From positions 233,506 through 297,505 of the forward strand of contig CAYOSF010000005.1 of NCBI GenBank assembly GCA_964406605.1: DNA of 64,000 nucleotides, given 5' to 3'. Within the stretch, counting starts at the first letter, position 1. Each line of letters starts with the position of its first letter. Origin of the DNA: CAYOSF01 sp964406605 (GTDB lineage: Bacteria; Chloroflexota; Dehalococcoidia; DSTF01; RBG-16-68-14). The notes under the pieces are model-generated. The model saw only the letters and a list, made by a program, of their open reading frames with translations. It searched no databases and was not told the DNA's origin. Of this stretch, positions 57,100 to 64,000 are shown piece by piece. A program made the translations under genes and the position numbers.

Positions 57100-58974
57100 A
57101 TGAAACGTGCGCTGCTCTCGTCCCTGATCTTGGTTGTCGCCGTTGCGCTGTGCGCCGTTCTCGAGCCGGAGAGCGCCTCAGCGGCCGCGATCAAGCCCTA
57201 TGCCGGCTGCGCCGCGAACACGCTGCCGGCAAATGACGATGGCTCCACAGATGCGGTAGCGCTTCCCTTCGCGCCTAACTTCTTCGGCACCACGTACAGC
57301 TCGCTCTACGTGAACAACAACGGCAACGTCACCTTCGATTCGCGCCTCGGAACGTATACACCGTTCAGCCTGCTCACGACCGAGCGCGCTATCATCGCGC
57401 CGTTCTTCGGCGACGTGGACACGAGTGGTGCGGGGTCCGGCATCGTGACCTACGGCGTCATTACCTATGGAGCCCGCACGGCCTTTTGTGTCAACTGGTT
57501 CAACGTCGGCTACTACAGCAGGAACACCAACAAGCTGAACAGCTTCCAACTGCTGCTCGTCGACCGATCTGACGTTGGCGTCGGCGATTTCGACATCATG
57601 TTCAACTACGACCAGATCCAGTGGGAGACCGGCGACGCCAGCGACGGCACCGACGGGCTGGGGGGCCACTCCGCTCGGGTCGGATACTCTAACGGCGTCG
57701 ATACGGCCTTGGAGCTGCCGGGGTCGGCTGTGAACGGCGCATTTCTCGATTCGAACCCGGGCGGCCTGGTCCACGATAGCCGGAACTCGTTGCAGAACGG
57801 TCGCTATCTGTTCCCGGTGCGCGGCGGGGCGGCTCCTACCGGGGGGACGATCTCCGGCCACGTCTTCGGGAGCGCGGGTGGCGGCAGCGGCCTGGGAGGG
57901 GTCGTTGCCTTGGGCGGTGCCCTCGTCCAGATCTGCCAAACGGGCGGATCCTGCAACACGACGGGCACGGACGCCACCGGGGAATACTCGATCAGCGGTT
58001 TGGCGCCCGGCCAGTACGTGGGTTCCGCCTTCCCGCCCGCCGACCGGCCCGATCTCTTTCCCGGAACGATCGGCCCCATCAACCTGGCCGCAGCCGAGAC
58101 GCTGGACGGACAGGACTTCCACCTGACGCGCCCGGGGCCGCTTCCGCCGGGCGTGACGATCTCCAGCATCTCTACCACCGCCACGGGGGCGCCGGTCATC
58201 CATTGGGGCACGTCCAATCAGGTGACGAAGGACAACTGCCCGGGCGGTACGGCCAGGTACGACGTGATCAAAGACGGCGTCATTATCCGAACCGGTCCCA
58301 TGCCGGAGATATCGACCGGGACGTACAAGGGCACTATCCCTCCGCTGCAGCCAACGCACGGTGACGCCGTCATTAGAATCACAGTCTCGTGTCCTAACCC
58401 ACCTGACGGCAAGGTGGTTGACATCGATGTCTACATCGACCCGAGCGGAACGGTGCGCACGACCGATGGTGACCCCATCGCCGGCGCGACGGTGACCCTC
58501 TGGCGCTCCGACAGCTCTACCGGGCCGTACGAGATGGTGCCGGACGGGAGCGCCATCATGGCGCCGTCGAATCGCACCAACCCGGATACGACCGCAGCGG
58601 ACGGGGTGTTCCATTGGGACGTGATCGCGGGCTACTACGTGGTTCGCGCGGAGGCGCCGGGCTGTGTCTCGCCCTTCAATCCTTCGCAGTCCTACGTGGA
58701 CACCGGCGCGATGCAGATCCCGCCGCCGGTGACCGACCTCGACATCCGCCTGGACTGCGGCGAAGAGCCGGCGGTGGTGCCCGGCGACGTCAACTGCGGG
58801 GGAACGGTCGACGCCATCGATGCCGCGCTGGTCTTGCAGCTTAGTGCGGGCCTCATCGGGTTGCTGCCTTGCGGGGGGGCCGCCGACGTGAGCCAGGATG
58901 GCACGGTGAACAGTATAGACGCCGCACTCATCCTGCAGTACAGCGCAGGTCTCATACCCGCCCTGCCGGTGTAA
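57100..58974 (+). CDS. Secreted NIDO-domain protein with SdrD-like repeats and dockerin
   Basis: 624 residues. Signal peptide about 1-29 (ends S-A-S-A-A). NIDO-like domain about 40-240 (N-N-N-G-N-V-T-F and I-I-A-P-F-F-G-D-V-D). A carboxypeptidase-regulatory/SdrD-like beta domain (about 250-345) and two further beta segments follow, the last with P-I-A-G-A-T-V-T-L. The end (about 563-624) is a dockerin: G-D-V-N-C-G-G-T-V-D-A-I-D-A-A-L-V-L-Q and D-V-S-Q-D-G-T-V-N-S-I-D. Exported adhesin-like protein that may join a dockerin-based surface assembly. Confidence 0.82.
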   Translation: MKRALLSSLILVVAVALCAVLEPESASAAAIKPYAGCAANTLPANDDGSTDAVALPFAPNFFGTTYSSLYVNNNGNVTFDSRLGTYTPFSLLTTERAIIAPFFGDVDTSGAGSGIVTYGVITYGARTAFCVNWFNVGYYSRNTNKLNSFQLLLVDRSDVGVGDFDIMFNYDQIQWETGDASDGTDGLGGHSARVGYSNGVDTALELPGSAVNGAFLDSNPGGLVHDSRNSLQNGRYLFPVRGGAAPTGGTISGHVFGSAGGGSGLGGVVALGGALVQICQTGGSCNTTGTDATGEYSISGLAPGQYVGSAFPPADRPDLFPGTIGPINLAAAETLDGQDFHLTRPGPLPPGVTISSISTTATGAPVIHWGTSNQVTKDNCPGGTARYDVIKDGVIIRTGPMPEISTGTYKGTIPPLQPTHGDAVIRITVSCPNPPDGKVVDIDVYIDPSGTVRTTDGDPIAGATVTLWRSDSSTGPYEMVPDGSAIMAPSNRTNPDTTAADGVFHWDVIAGYYVVRAEAPGCVSPFNPSQSYVDTGAMQIPPPVTDLDIRLDCGEEPAVVPGDVNCGGTVDAIDAALVLQLSAGLIGLLPCGGAADVSQDGTVNSIDAALILQYSAGLIPALPV

Positions 58975-59100
58975 CTGCAGCACCGCAGCGGTTCATGGCT
59001 TCACCGGGCGCAGCGAGGGCGCGGTTCGTATCCGCTTGCGGCTCTCGCGATGGATGTGCGGCGGGACGTGGAATTCGCTGGCCCGTTGTTCCCGACCATC

Positions 59101-59109
59101 TGGTACAAT
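59101..59109 (+). promoter_or_regulatory. Extended -10 promoter (TGGTACAAT)
   Basis: TG-n-TACAAT at 59101-59109, no good -35. Start near 59116, 36 nt before GTG 59152. Confidence 0.55.
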
Positions 59110-59151
59110 GCGCCGCGGAGGCTTGACTGAACTTCTAGAAGGAGCGCATGC

Positions 59152-60315
59152 GTGAACGATAACGACGTGGTCATCGTAGGGGCGGTACGGACGCCGGTGG
59201 GGCGTCGTGGCGGGAGTCTGAGCGGAGTGCACCCGGTGCCGCTGCTCGCCCAGGTGCTGAACGAAGTAATGCAGCGCACAGGATTGTCGCCCGACATCGT
59301 CGAGGACGTGGTGACGGGCTGCGTCGACCAGGTTGGCGAGCAGTCGGCCAACGCAGGACGCAATGCCCTCCTTGCTGCGGGCTTCCCCTACACCATCCCG
59401 GCCACGACCCTGGACCGACAGTGTGGATCGGGCCAGCAGGCGGTCCACTTCGCGGCCAACCTGATCCAGTCCGGCGTCTGTGACGTCACGATCGGGTGCG
59501 GGGTGGAAAACATGACCAGGGTACCGCTCCTGGCAAGCATCTCCGCCGGTCCTGGGTTCCCTTTCCCGCCGGAGCTGACCAGCAAGTATGCGGTCACGTC
59601 GCAGGGCATTGCCGCTGAGGAGATTGCGAAGAAGTGGGGAATAGGCCGTGAGGATGTCGACCGCTTCGCATACGATAGCCACATGAAGGCGGCCCGCGCC
59701 CGCGAGGAGGGGCGTTTCAAGCGGGAGATCATGCCGCTCCAGGTGACAGTGGACGGCACGGAGACAACGTTCGAGCACGATGAGGGGATCCGGCCGGACA
59801 CGTCGATGGAGAAGCTGGCCGGCCTCAAGCCTTCCTTCCGTGAGGATGGCATTCATACGGCTGGCAACTCATCGCAGATATCCGATGCCGCAGGGGCTAT
59901 TCTGCTCATGTCGGCGGCGAAGGCGAAGGAGCTCGGCGTGAAACCGCGCGCTCGCATCGCTGCCCAGAAGGTTGTTGGCTCGGAGCCGGTCCTCATGCTC
60001 ACCGGCCCGATGACCGCCACGCCCAAGGTGCTGGAAAAGGGTGGCCTGAAGCTTGATGACATCGACCTCATCGAGATCAACGAAGCGTTCGCCTCGGTGG
60101 TGCTGGCGTGGGAGAAGGAACTGCAGGCGGACATGAGCAAAGTGAACGTCAACGGCGGAGCGATCGCCCTTGGACACCCCCTTGGCTGCACCGGCGCGAT
60201 GCTGATGATCAAGCTTCTGCACGAACTGGAGAGGACGGGCGGTCGCTACGGACTGGAGACCATGTGCTGCGGCGGCGGGCTGGGAACAGCGACGATCATC
60301 GAGCGGTTGGACTAG
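59152..60315 (+). CDS. Thiolase (acetyl-CoA acetyltransferase family)
   Basis: 387 residues; GTG 59152 follows AAGGAG at 7 nt. It cleaves or condenses acyl-CoA. Catalytic Cys in D-R-Q-C-G-S-G-Q-Q-A (about 89), N-E-A-F-A (about 312), G-H-P-L-G-C-T-G-A (His, about 344) and C-C-G-G-G-L-G (second Cys, about 375). Biosynthetic or degradative direction is not decided. With the acyl-CoA ligase and Ccr it fits acyl-CoA metabolism. Confidence 0.92.
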   Translation: MNDNDVVIVGAVRTPVGRRGGSLSGVHPVPLLAQVLNEVMQRTGLSPDIVEDVVTGCVDQVGEQSANAGRNALLAAGFPYTIPATTLDRQCGSGQQAVHFAANLIQSGVCDVTIGCGVENMTRVPLLASISAGPGFPFPPELTSKYAVTSQGIAAEEIAKKWGIGREDVDRFAYDSHMKAARAREEGRFKREIMPLQVTVDGTETTFEHDEGIRPDTSMEKLAGLKPSFREDGIHTAGNSSQISDAAGAILLMSAAKAKELGVKPRARIAAQKVVGSEPVLMLTGPMTATPKVLEKGGLKLDDIDLIEINEAFASVVLAWEKELQADMSKVNVNGGAIALGHPLGCTGAMLMIKLLHELERTGGRYGLETMCCGGGLGTATIIERLD

Positions 60316-60366
60316 GGAGGTGCGGCCGACCGGCAGGTCGGATAGCATAGGGATGAGAGTGCGCGT

Positions 60367-60441
60367 GGGCCCGTAGCTCAGCGGCAGAGCGACCGGCTCA
60401 TAACCGGTTGGTCCCAGGTTCGAATCCTGGCGGGCCCACCA
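60367..60441 (+). tRNA. tRNA with CAT anticodon (elongator Met, or Ile2)
   Basis: Acceptor GGGCCCG/CGGGCCC with a true 1-72 pair (so not initiator Met), D-arm GTAGCTCAGCGGCAGAGC, anticodon loop CTCATAA, T-arm CAGGTTCGAATCCTG, discriminator A and CCA (60439-60441). CAT is read as Met unless the C is lysidine-modified to read Ile. Confidence 0.9.
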
Positions 60442-60445
60442 CGTT

Positions 60446-60473
60446 CCCTTGCCGGCGCCTCTGCTGGCAAGGG
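60446..60473 (+). terminator. Weak hairpin after tRNA
   Basis: Eight-pair stem CCCTTGCC/GGCAAGGG (60446-60453, 60466-60473) with 12-nt loop and no T run. Possibly a processing or weak termination hairpin. Confidence 0.35.
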
Positions 60474-60598
60474 GGGAGAGCTGTCCGGCTCGGGGCACCT
60501 GCGGGGAGGCGGCCAGTCCGGGGTGACTGGCTGGTGCTGGAGTCAAAGCGTCACGCGGCGGCCGGCATGACCGTTCAACGGGCAAAGGGGCTGACGCG

Positions 60599-60814
60599 AT
60601 GGATCGGGCAACGTGGCAGCAAGAGTGGGCCAGGGCCTGGGACAAATACCGCCGGGCTCATGAAGCCTTGAATAGTGCCAGGCCGTCGGGCCAGGTCGGT
60701 CTGTCCGCGCTGGCGGAGACCGTTGACGCTGCGCGGGTCGAGCAGCTCAAGAGCGAGTTGGACAGAGCATGGGAACGAGTCGTCGAGCTTGGCGCGAACC
60801 GTCCGACCGCATGA
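60599..60814 (+). CDS. Small helical hypothetical protein
   Basis: 71 residues from ATG 60599, with AAAGGGG upstream. Two predicted amphipathic helices (W-Q-Q-E-W-A-R-A-W-D-K-Y-R-R-A-H and V-E-Q-L-K-S-E-L-D-R-A-W-E-R-V) make a likely hairpin. No family recognised. Confidence 0.5.
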   Translation: MDRATWQQEWARAWDKYRRAHEALNSARPSGQVGLSALAETVDAARVEQLKSELDRAWERVVELGANRPTA

Positions 60815-60894
60815 GACATCCGGGGCGCGGCGAAACAGAACGGGCAACTGCCTGCGCCCGCCTCTGGCCTCGCGTGGCCAGGGTATGGCTACCG

Positions 60895-61095
60895 CTAGCG
60901 GCCTGACGGAGGGGATTTCGGGCGGTTGTAGTCTTGGCTCTGGCGAGATGATACGGACGGAGAGGTGAACGGTCTTCTCTTCTCGTAGTTGCGGAAGGCG
61001 CGCGTGGCGCCGCAGTACCTACAGACGCCGCGGCTTCTCGCGCTGTTGGCGTTCTCAATCACCCAGTGATGGGTACAGCGTGTGCCCTTTGCCAC
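60895..61095 (-). CDS. Small Cys-containing protein with HHWVIE motif
   Basis: 66 residues from GTG 61095, preceded by GGAGGAGG at 7 nt; the longer frame to 61122 or 61179 has no such site. C-T-H-H-W-V-I-E-N-A-N...R-G-V-C-R-Y-C-G-A-T-R-A-F-R-N-Y is a compact C/H-rich zinc-like module. I recall similar short proteins in Chloroflexota but cannot name a family. The tail is basic and disordered. Confidence 0.6.
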   Translation of the reverse strand: MAKGTRCTHHWVIENANSARSRGVCRYCGATRAFRNYEKRRPFTSPSVSSRQSQDYNRPKSPPSGR

Positions 61096-61382
61096 CAGCG
61101 ACCTCCTCCGTCTCCTAGACATAACGTACCACTGTTGTAGTGTTGGCGCAAGGGAAGAAGCGCGCAGAAAAACCGTCAAGTACCGCGCGACGACGTCCGC
61201 AATGCTACGGAGGAGCAGCGGTATCGCTCGGTCGAGCGACGACCAACCGACTTCCTCATGGCCGGCCGGCCATCGGTTCGTTTCCCGGCGGGCCCGGCAC
61301 CACGCCTGATCGACGTCTCTTGGCGTCAGCGATGTACCGGCGCGTATCGCGGCAAGGAGGGGTGTTCCGGGTCCTGGGCGGG

Positions 61383-61874
61383 TCAGCCGTCACTCGTGGG
61401 CCTGATCGCCACTACCTTCATCTCCGCGGCCGCCGCGCGCGCGTCCTCGTCTGTGTCGACGTTGATCCCGATGAGCCGGAACATGGTGCGCACGTACAGT
61501 CGATGCCGGTGGCAGAAGTCCAGAAACAGCGGCTCGGCTTCCTCACGGGGCAACGTTTCCGTTAGGGCAGAGAACTCGCGCCGGCGCACCTGGACGAGTA
61601 CCTTCGGGTCGGCTTGAAGATTGCGGTACCAGTCAGACCTGCCGCCGTAGGCCGAGACCACGTAGTACGTGTCGGTCGTTGCGTCGTGCCCCAGTACGTC
61701 GACCACCGCCCTGCGCGGACGCCCGCTCCTGCGGCCGGCCGTCGTGAGGCGCAACTGCCCGAGCATCAGCCCGCCCAGGCCGATGTCAAAGAGGAGAACC
61801 GGGGCGCGGTAGAACCAGCGCAGGAGACGGCCGGGTTTGCGGGGTTTCCGTCTTTCGGTTCCTGTGCCGTTCAT
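61383..61874 (-). CDS. Deazaflavin (F420)-dependent nitroreductase-family protein
   Basis: 163 residues from ATG 61874, with GGAGGG upstream; the frame extends 53 codons up without support. Ddn-type fold: L-T-T-A-G-R-R-S-G-R-P-R-R-A-V-V (about 43-58), Y-Y-V-V-S-A-Y-G-G-R-S-D-W-Y-R-N-L (about 70-86) and V-Q-V-R-R-R-E-F. These reduce substrates with F420H2. One hydrophobic segment at about 25-42. It stands alone, divergent from the phosphotransferase at 62137. Confidence 0.85.
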   Translation of the reverse strand: MNGTGTERRKPRKPGRLLRWFYRAPVLLFDIGLGGLMLGQLRLTTAGRRSGRPRRAVVDVLGHDATTDTYYVVSAYGGRSDWYRNLQADPKVLVQVRRREFSALTETLPREEAEPLFLDFCHRHRLYVRTMFRLIGINVDTDEDARAAAAEMKVVAIRPTSDG

Positions 61875-62136
61875 TGGGCGCCCTCCGCAGACGCGCCTCC
61901 CATCGGAGGTCGGATGCGATATCACCTTACTTGTACCAGTGCGCACGCCGGTCCTCAAGCCGCAGGCCGCCACAGGCCGAACGGTCGAGCCGCGCGGCTC
62001 TCCCCATTGACCGCAGCCCTCCGCGCCGTACACTGAGGCGAACGGTGCGGAAGAGAACCGGGTTGACTGGTCGCACCTGCGGGCAGGCCCGGGCAGCGCA
62101 ACGATGTGGTCGTTGGGCGAGAGGAGCGGTGGTAGC

Positions 62137-63138
62137 GTGCGCGAAGAGCAGATCGCAGCCTATCTGGCACACCAGATGCCGCAGGCCGGCGAGATCGAAG
62201 TCTCCGGCTTGTGGCGAATCCCCGGCGGCGCCTCCCGCGAAACGTGGTCCTTCGATGCCACCTGGCGCGAAGGGAAGGCTTTGGCGGGGCGCGGCTTCAT
62301 CCTCCGGCGCGATCCGGAGGCGAGCCTGCTGGAGACGGAGCGGTACGTCGAGTTCCGCGTCTACGAGGCCCTCAAGGACAGCGGCGTGCCCGTGCCCGAT
62401 GTCTACTGGCTCGAGGAAGACCCCAAGTGGCTGGAGCGCCCTTTCTTTGTCATGGGGCGCCTGCCCGGCGAGGCTTCGCCGCAGCAGTTGGTGGCCGGCG
62501 TCCTCGATGTCGACATAGAGGCCATCGCTCAACAGAAGGTGGAGATCTTGGGCCGCATTCACAACCTCGACTGGCAGGCGCTCGGACTCGAGTTCCTGGG
62601 GGTCCCGGAGGCGCCCGACCGCTGCGGCGACCATGAGATCGACCGCTGGGAGAAGATCATGCGGCAGCACGCGCTGGAGCCCCAACCGGTGCTCGAGCTC
62701 GCGCTGGCCTGGCTACGCGGCCGTCGACCCGTCGCCCAGCGCATCGCGCTCGTTCACGGCGACTACCGCACCGGCAACTTCCTGGTGGAGAAGGACCGGA
62801 TCACCGGCGTCCTCGATTGGGAGATGGTGCACCTCGGCGACCCCCTGGAGGACGTGGCGTGGGGCTGCGTGCGCTCCTGGCGTTGGGCGGGCGATGCGCG
62901 CGTGGGAGGTCTGATGCTGCGAGACGAGTACTACCGGCGCTACGAGGAGGCAAGCGGTTTCAGCGTCGACCGCGAAGCCGTGCGGTTCTGGGAAGCGCTG
63001 GGCAATTTCAAGTGGGCGATCATCTGTCTAACGGGCGCGCGGTCGTTCGCCGAGGGCCGCAGCAAGGACGCTATCCATGCCTTTACCGCCAAGTTTAAGC
63101 CTGACATCGAAGCTGAGCTTCTTCGACTCATCGATTGA
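62137..63138 (+). CDS. Phosphotransferase-family (ACAD10/11-like APH) protein
   Basis: 333 residues from GTG 62137 (GAGAGGAG upstream); ATG 62104 is the alternative, without a ribosome site. Kinase-like fold: A-L-V-H-G-D-Y-R-T-G-N-F-L-V (catalytic Asp, about 207) and V-L-D-W-E-M-V-H-L-G-D-P-L-E-D. The R-P-F-F-V-M-G-R-L-P-G segment is typical of the ACAD-linked group that acts on hydroxyacyl-CoA. The next gene starts 14 nt after its stop. Confidence 0.87.
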   Translation: MREEQIAAYLAHQMPQAGEIEVSGLWRIPGGASRETWSFDATWREGKALAGRGFILRRDPEASLLETERYVEFRVYEALKDSGVPVPDVYWLEEDPKWLERPFFVMGRLPGEASPQQLVAGVLDVDIEAIAQQKVEILGRIHNLDWQALGLEFLGVPEAPDRCGDHEIDRWEKIMRQHALEPQPVLELALAWLRGRRPVAQRIALVHGDYRTGNFLVEKDRITGVLDWEMVHLGDPLEDVAWGCVRSWRWAGDARVGGLMLRDEYYRRYEEASGFSVDREAVRFWEALGNFKWAIICLTGARSFAEGRSKDAIHAFTAKFKPDIEAELLRLID

Positions 63139-63152
63139 GGAGGGAGAGTGCC

Positions 63153-63638
63153 ATGCGTCCAAACGAGCGAGAGGTGCTGCAGGGACTGCAGAGCGCGCTG
63201 GCGACCTACGTCCTGCCGGAGGTCCAGACCGAGCACGCTCGTCTGGAGGTGATGCTCACAATGGTCGTACTGGGCGGTATCGCGACAGAGCTGGACGGCG
63301 CGGCCCAGCGGCTGGTCGACGACAACGATGCGTTGCGGGCTCTGGCACGGCGTGGCGCGGAGGCGCTCGCCTCCGCGGGCGGCGCCGCAGGTCCAGAGAG
63401 CATGTCCCTGGCAGCCGATCTGCGCTCCGTGGCGTCCGAGAACGACGCCTCCGTGCGGTTGTCCGACCTGTCGGCCGCCAACGATAGGCTGCATGCGGCG
63501 GTGGCCCGTCTGGGCGTGCTCGCGGAGGCCGGCGCGGCTCCCGCGCTGCGGGAGCTGCGCCCCGCTATCATCGAGCGCCTGCGCGAGGAGGTGGAGAGCA
63601 GGGCGCTTTCGCTCCTCGGGCCGCGGGCGGACGGGTAG
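63153..63638 (+). CDS. Hypothetical helical protein paired with phosphotransferase
   Basis: 161 residues from ATG 63153, with GGAGGGAGAG upstream. All-helical, Ala/Leu/Arg-rich, no TM, Cys or known motif. It lies 14 nt after the phosphotransferase and is likely co-transcribed. Proteins of this type next to APH/ACAD-type genes are common, so a shared acyl-CoA role is plausible; the function is unknown. Confidence 0.75.
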   Translation: MRPNEREVLQGLQSALATYVLPEVQTEHARLEVMLTMVVLGGIATELDGAAQRLVDDNDALRALARRGAEALASAGGAAGPESMSLAADLRSVASENDASVRLSDLSAANDRLHAAVARLGVLAEAGAAPALRELRPAIIERLREEVESRALSLLGPRADG

Positions 63639-63903
63639 CCGTTCAGTCAGCCTCATTCCGGCGTTCAGGTCGCCGGTCATCCAGGACCGGGGCCCACGTG
63701 GTCGTTTCCCTTCCGTCTGCACGGACCAGGTCTCGCCTTCTGTCTCCCTCTCCCTAGCGGTCAAGGACGCGCAGGACTTCGGGGTTTTCCCTAATGCGAT
63801 AGGCGGAACTTCTAGGCGATATCCCCTACAGATACTCACCAGGCAGGCAGAGGGGATTCACGGATAAGAGCCGAGGGAGCGGACAGCAGAAGGAGGTCCT
63901 AGC

Positions 63904-64000
63904 GTGCGGAAGCTACTTCGACTCTTCAGGCGCACTGCTCGAGAGGAGCAGGGCATCACCGGTCTTGAGACGGCCATCATTCTGATCGCTTTCGTGGTCG
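63904..64000 (+). CDS. Archaellin/type IV pilin-like protein, N-terminus only
   Basis: GTG 63904 follows AAGGAGGT at 6 nt. 32 codons are visible before the window ends. A basic start (V-R-K-L-L-R-L-F-R-R-T-A-R-E-E-Q) is followed by G-I-T-G-L-E-T-A-I-I-L-I-A-F-V-V, the class III signal and hydrophobic helix of archaellins and related pilins, with cleavage after the Gly of Q-G. The 265-bp leader from 63639 has no gene. Confidence 0.8.
   Translation, partial: MRKLLRLFRRTAREEQGITGLETAIILIAFVV

Noticed and set aside
57178..58983. 601-codon minus-strand frame opposite the NIDO-dockerin gene
   Set aside because: Antisense shadow of a well-supported secreted protein; Arg/His-rich composition.
1..64000. 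CRISPR array, insertion sequence, rRNA or prophage
   Set aside because: No regularly spaced direct repeats, transposase, integrase or rRNA sequence were seen; the only direct repeat of note is the 55-bp sulfatase tail.

Overview
The window reads as a high-GC bacterial chromosome segment, most likely from the phylum Chloroflexota and probably Dehalococcoidia-like. This is inference. The supporting traits are short dockerin-type repeats (DVNCDG...VDA..ILQ) on several secreted proteins, an integral membrane DUF1461/TIGR01906 protein, three flavin/F420-type oxidoreductase families, a DnaG with a CxxxC zinc finger, an archaellin-like pilin start at the right edge, and near-consensus sigma70 promoters. 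No rRNA, insertion sequence, prophage or CRISPR array was seen. Three tRNAs are present (Leu-CAA, Gln-TTG, and one with CAT anticodon).

Layout. 1-10.4 kb: a secreted RCC1-repeat protein cut by the left edge, a short dockerin protein, an M50/CBS protease, the RNA-repair pair RtcB-archease, a lipoprotein, an LLM-class oxidoreductase, a thioredoxin-like protein, and a very large Cys/Trp-rich surface protein with tandem modules and an LPDSG-TM-Arg tail. 10.7-21.3 kb: DUF1461 membrane protein, FmdB zinc ribbon, B12-binding/radical SAM enzyme divergent from a sulfide:quinone-reductase-like flavoprotein, then a housekeeping block (dnaG-rpoD, DinB-like, SH3 membrane protein, dgt) and two tRNAs. 21.4-30.3 kb: aldehyde ferredoxin oxidoreductase with MoaD, a flavin amine-oxidase-like protein, a phosphoribosyltransferase, a zinc-ribbon protein, and a sulfatase / C_GCAxxG_C_C / 4Fe-4S cluster that carries the remains of an older tandem duplication. 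30.4-38.1 kb: a large HAMP-PAS-GGDEF-GAF-HD-GYP c-di-GMP sensor, a phosphotransferase, crotonyl-CoA carboxylase/reductase, and a degenerate-GGDEF protein. 38.5-42.4 kb: a cohesin-like plus dockerin secreted protein, a phosphotriesterase-family hydrolase and a TIM-barrel-like unknown. 42.5-47.5 kb: a surface-polysaccharide operon (epimerase, acetyltransferase, three methyltransferases, ABC exporter). 47.5-64 kb: TetR regulator coupled to a fused hypoxanthine phosphoribosyltransferase, a candidate small structured RNA, acyl-CoA ligase, sugar symporter, a second sigma70, UbiE/MenG methyltransferase with a substrate-binding lipoprotein, a NIDO-dockerin secreted protein, thiolase, several small proteins, and the archaellin-like pilin start.

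How the parts fit: the acyl-CoA ligase, thiolase, Ccr and two APH-type phosphotransferases suggest fatty or branched acyl-CoA metabolism. AOR/MoaD and the ferredoxin-type protein point to low-potential electron transfer. LLM, PPOX and Ddn-type proteins suggest F420 use.

The strongest leads are: (1) a C_GCAxxG_C_C gene whose first conserved Cys codon is TGA, followed 12 nt later by a hairpin of bacterial-SECIS shape, so a candidate selenoprotein; (2) an unassigned 132-nt structured RNA at the hpt 3' end with its own promoter; (3) a decayed tandem duplication around the sulfatase; (4) the HPRT fused to a nuclease-like domain.
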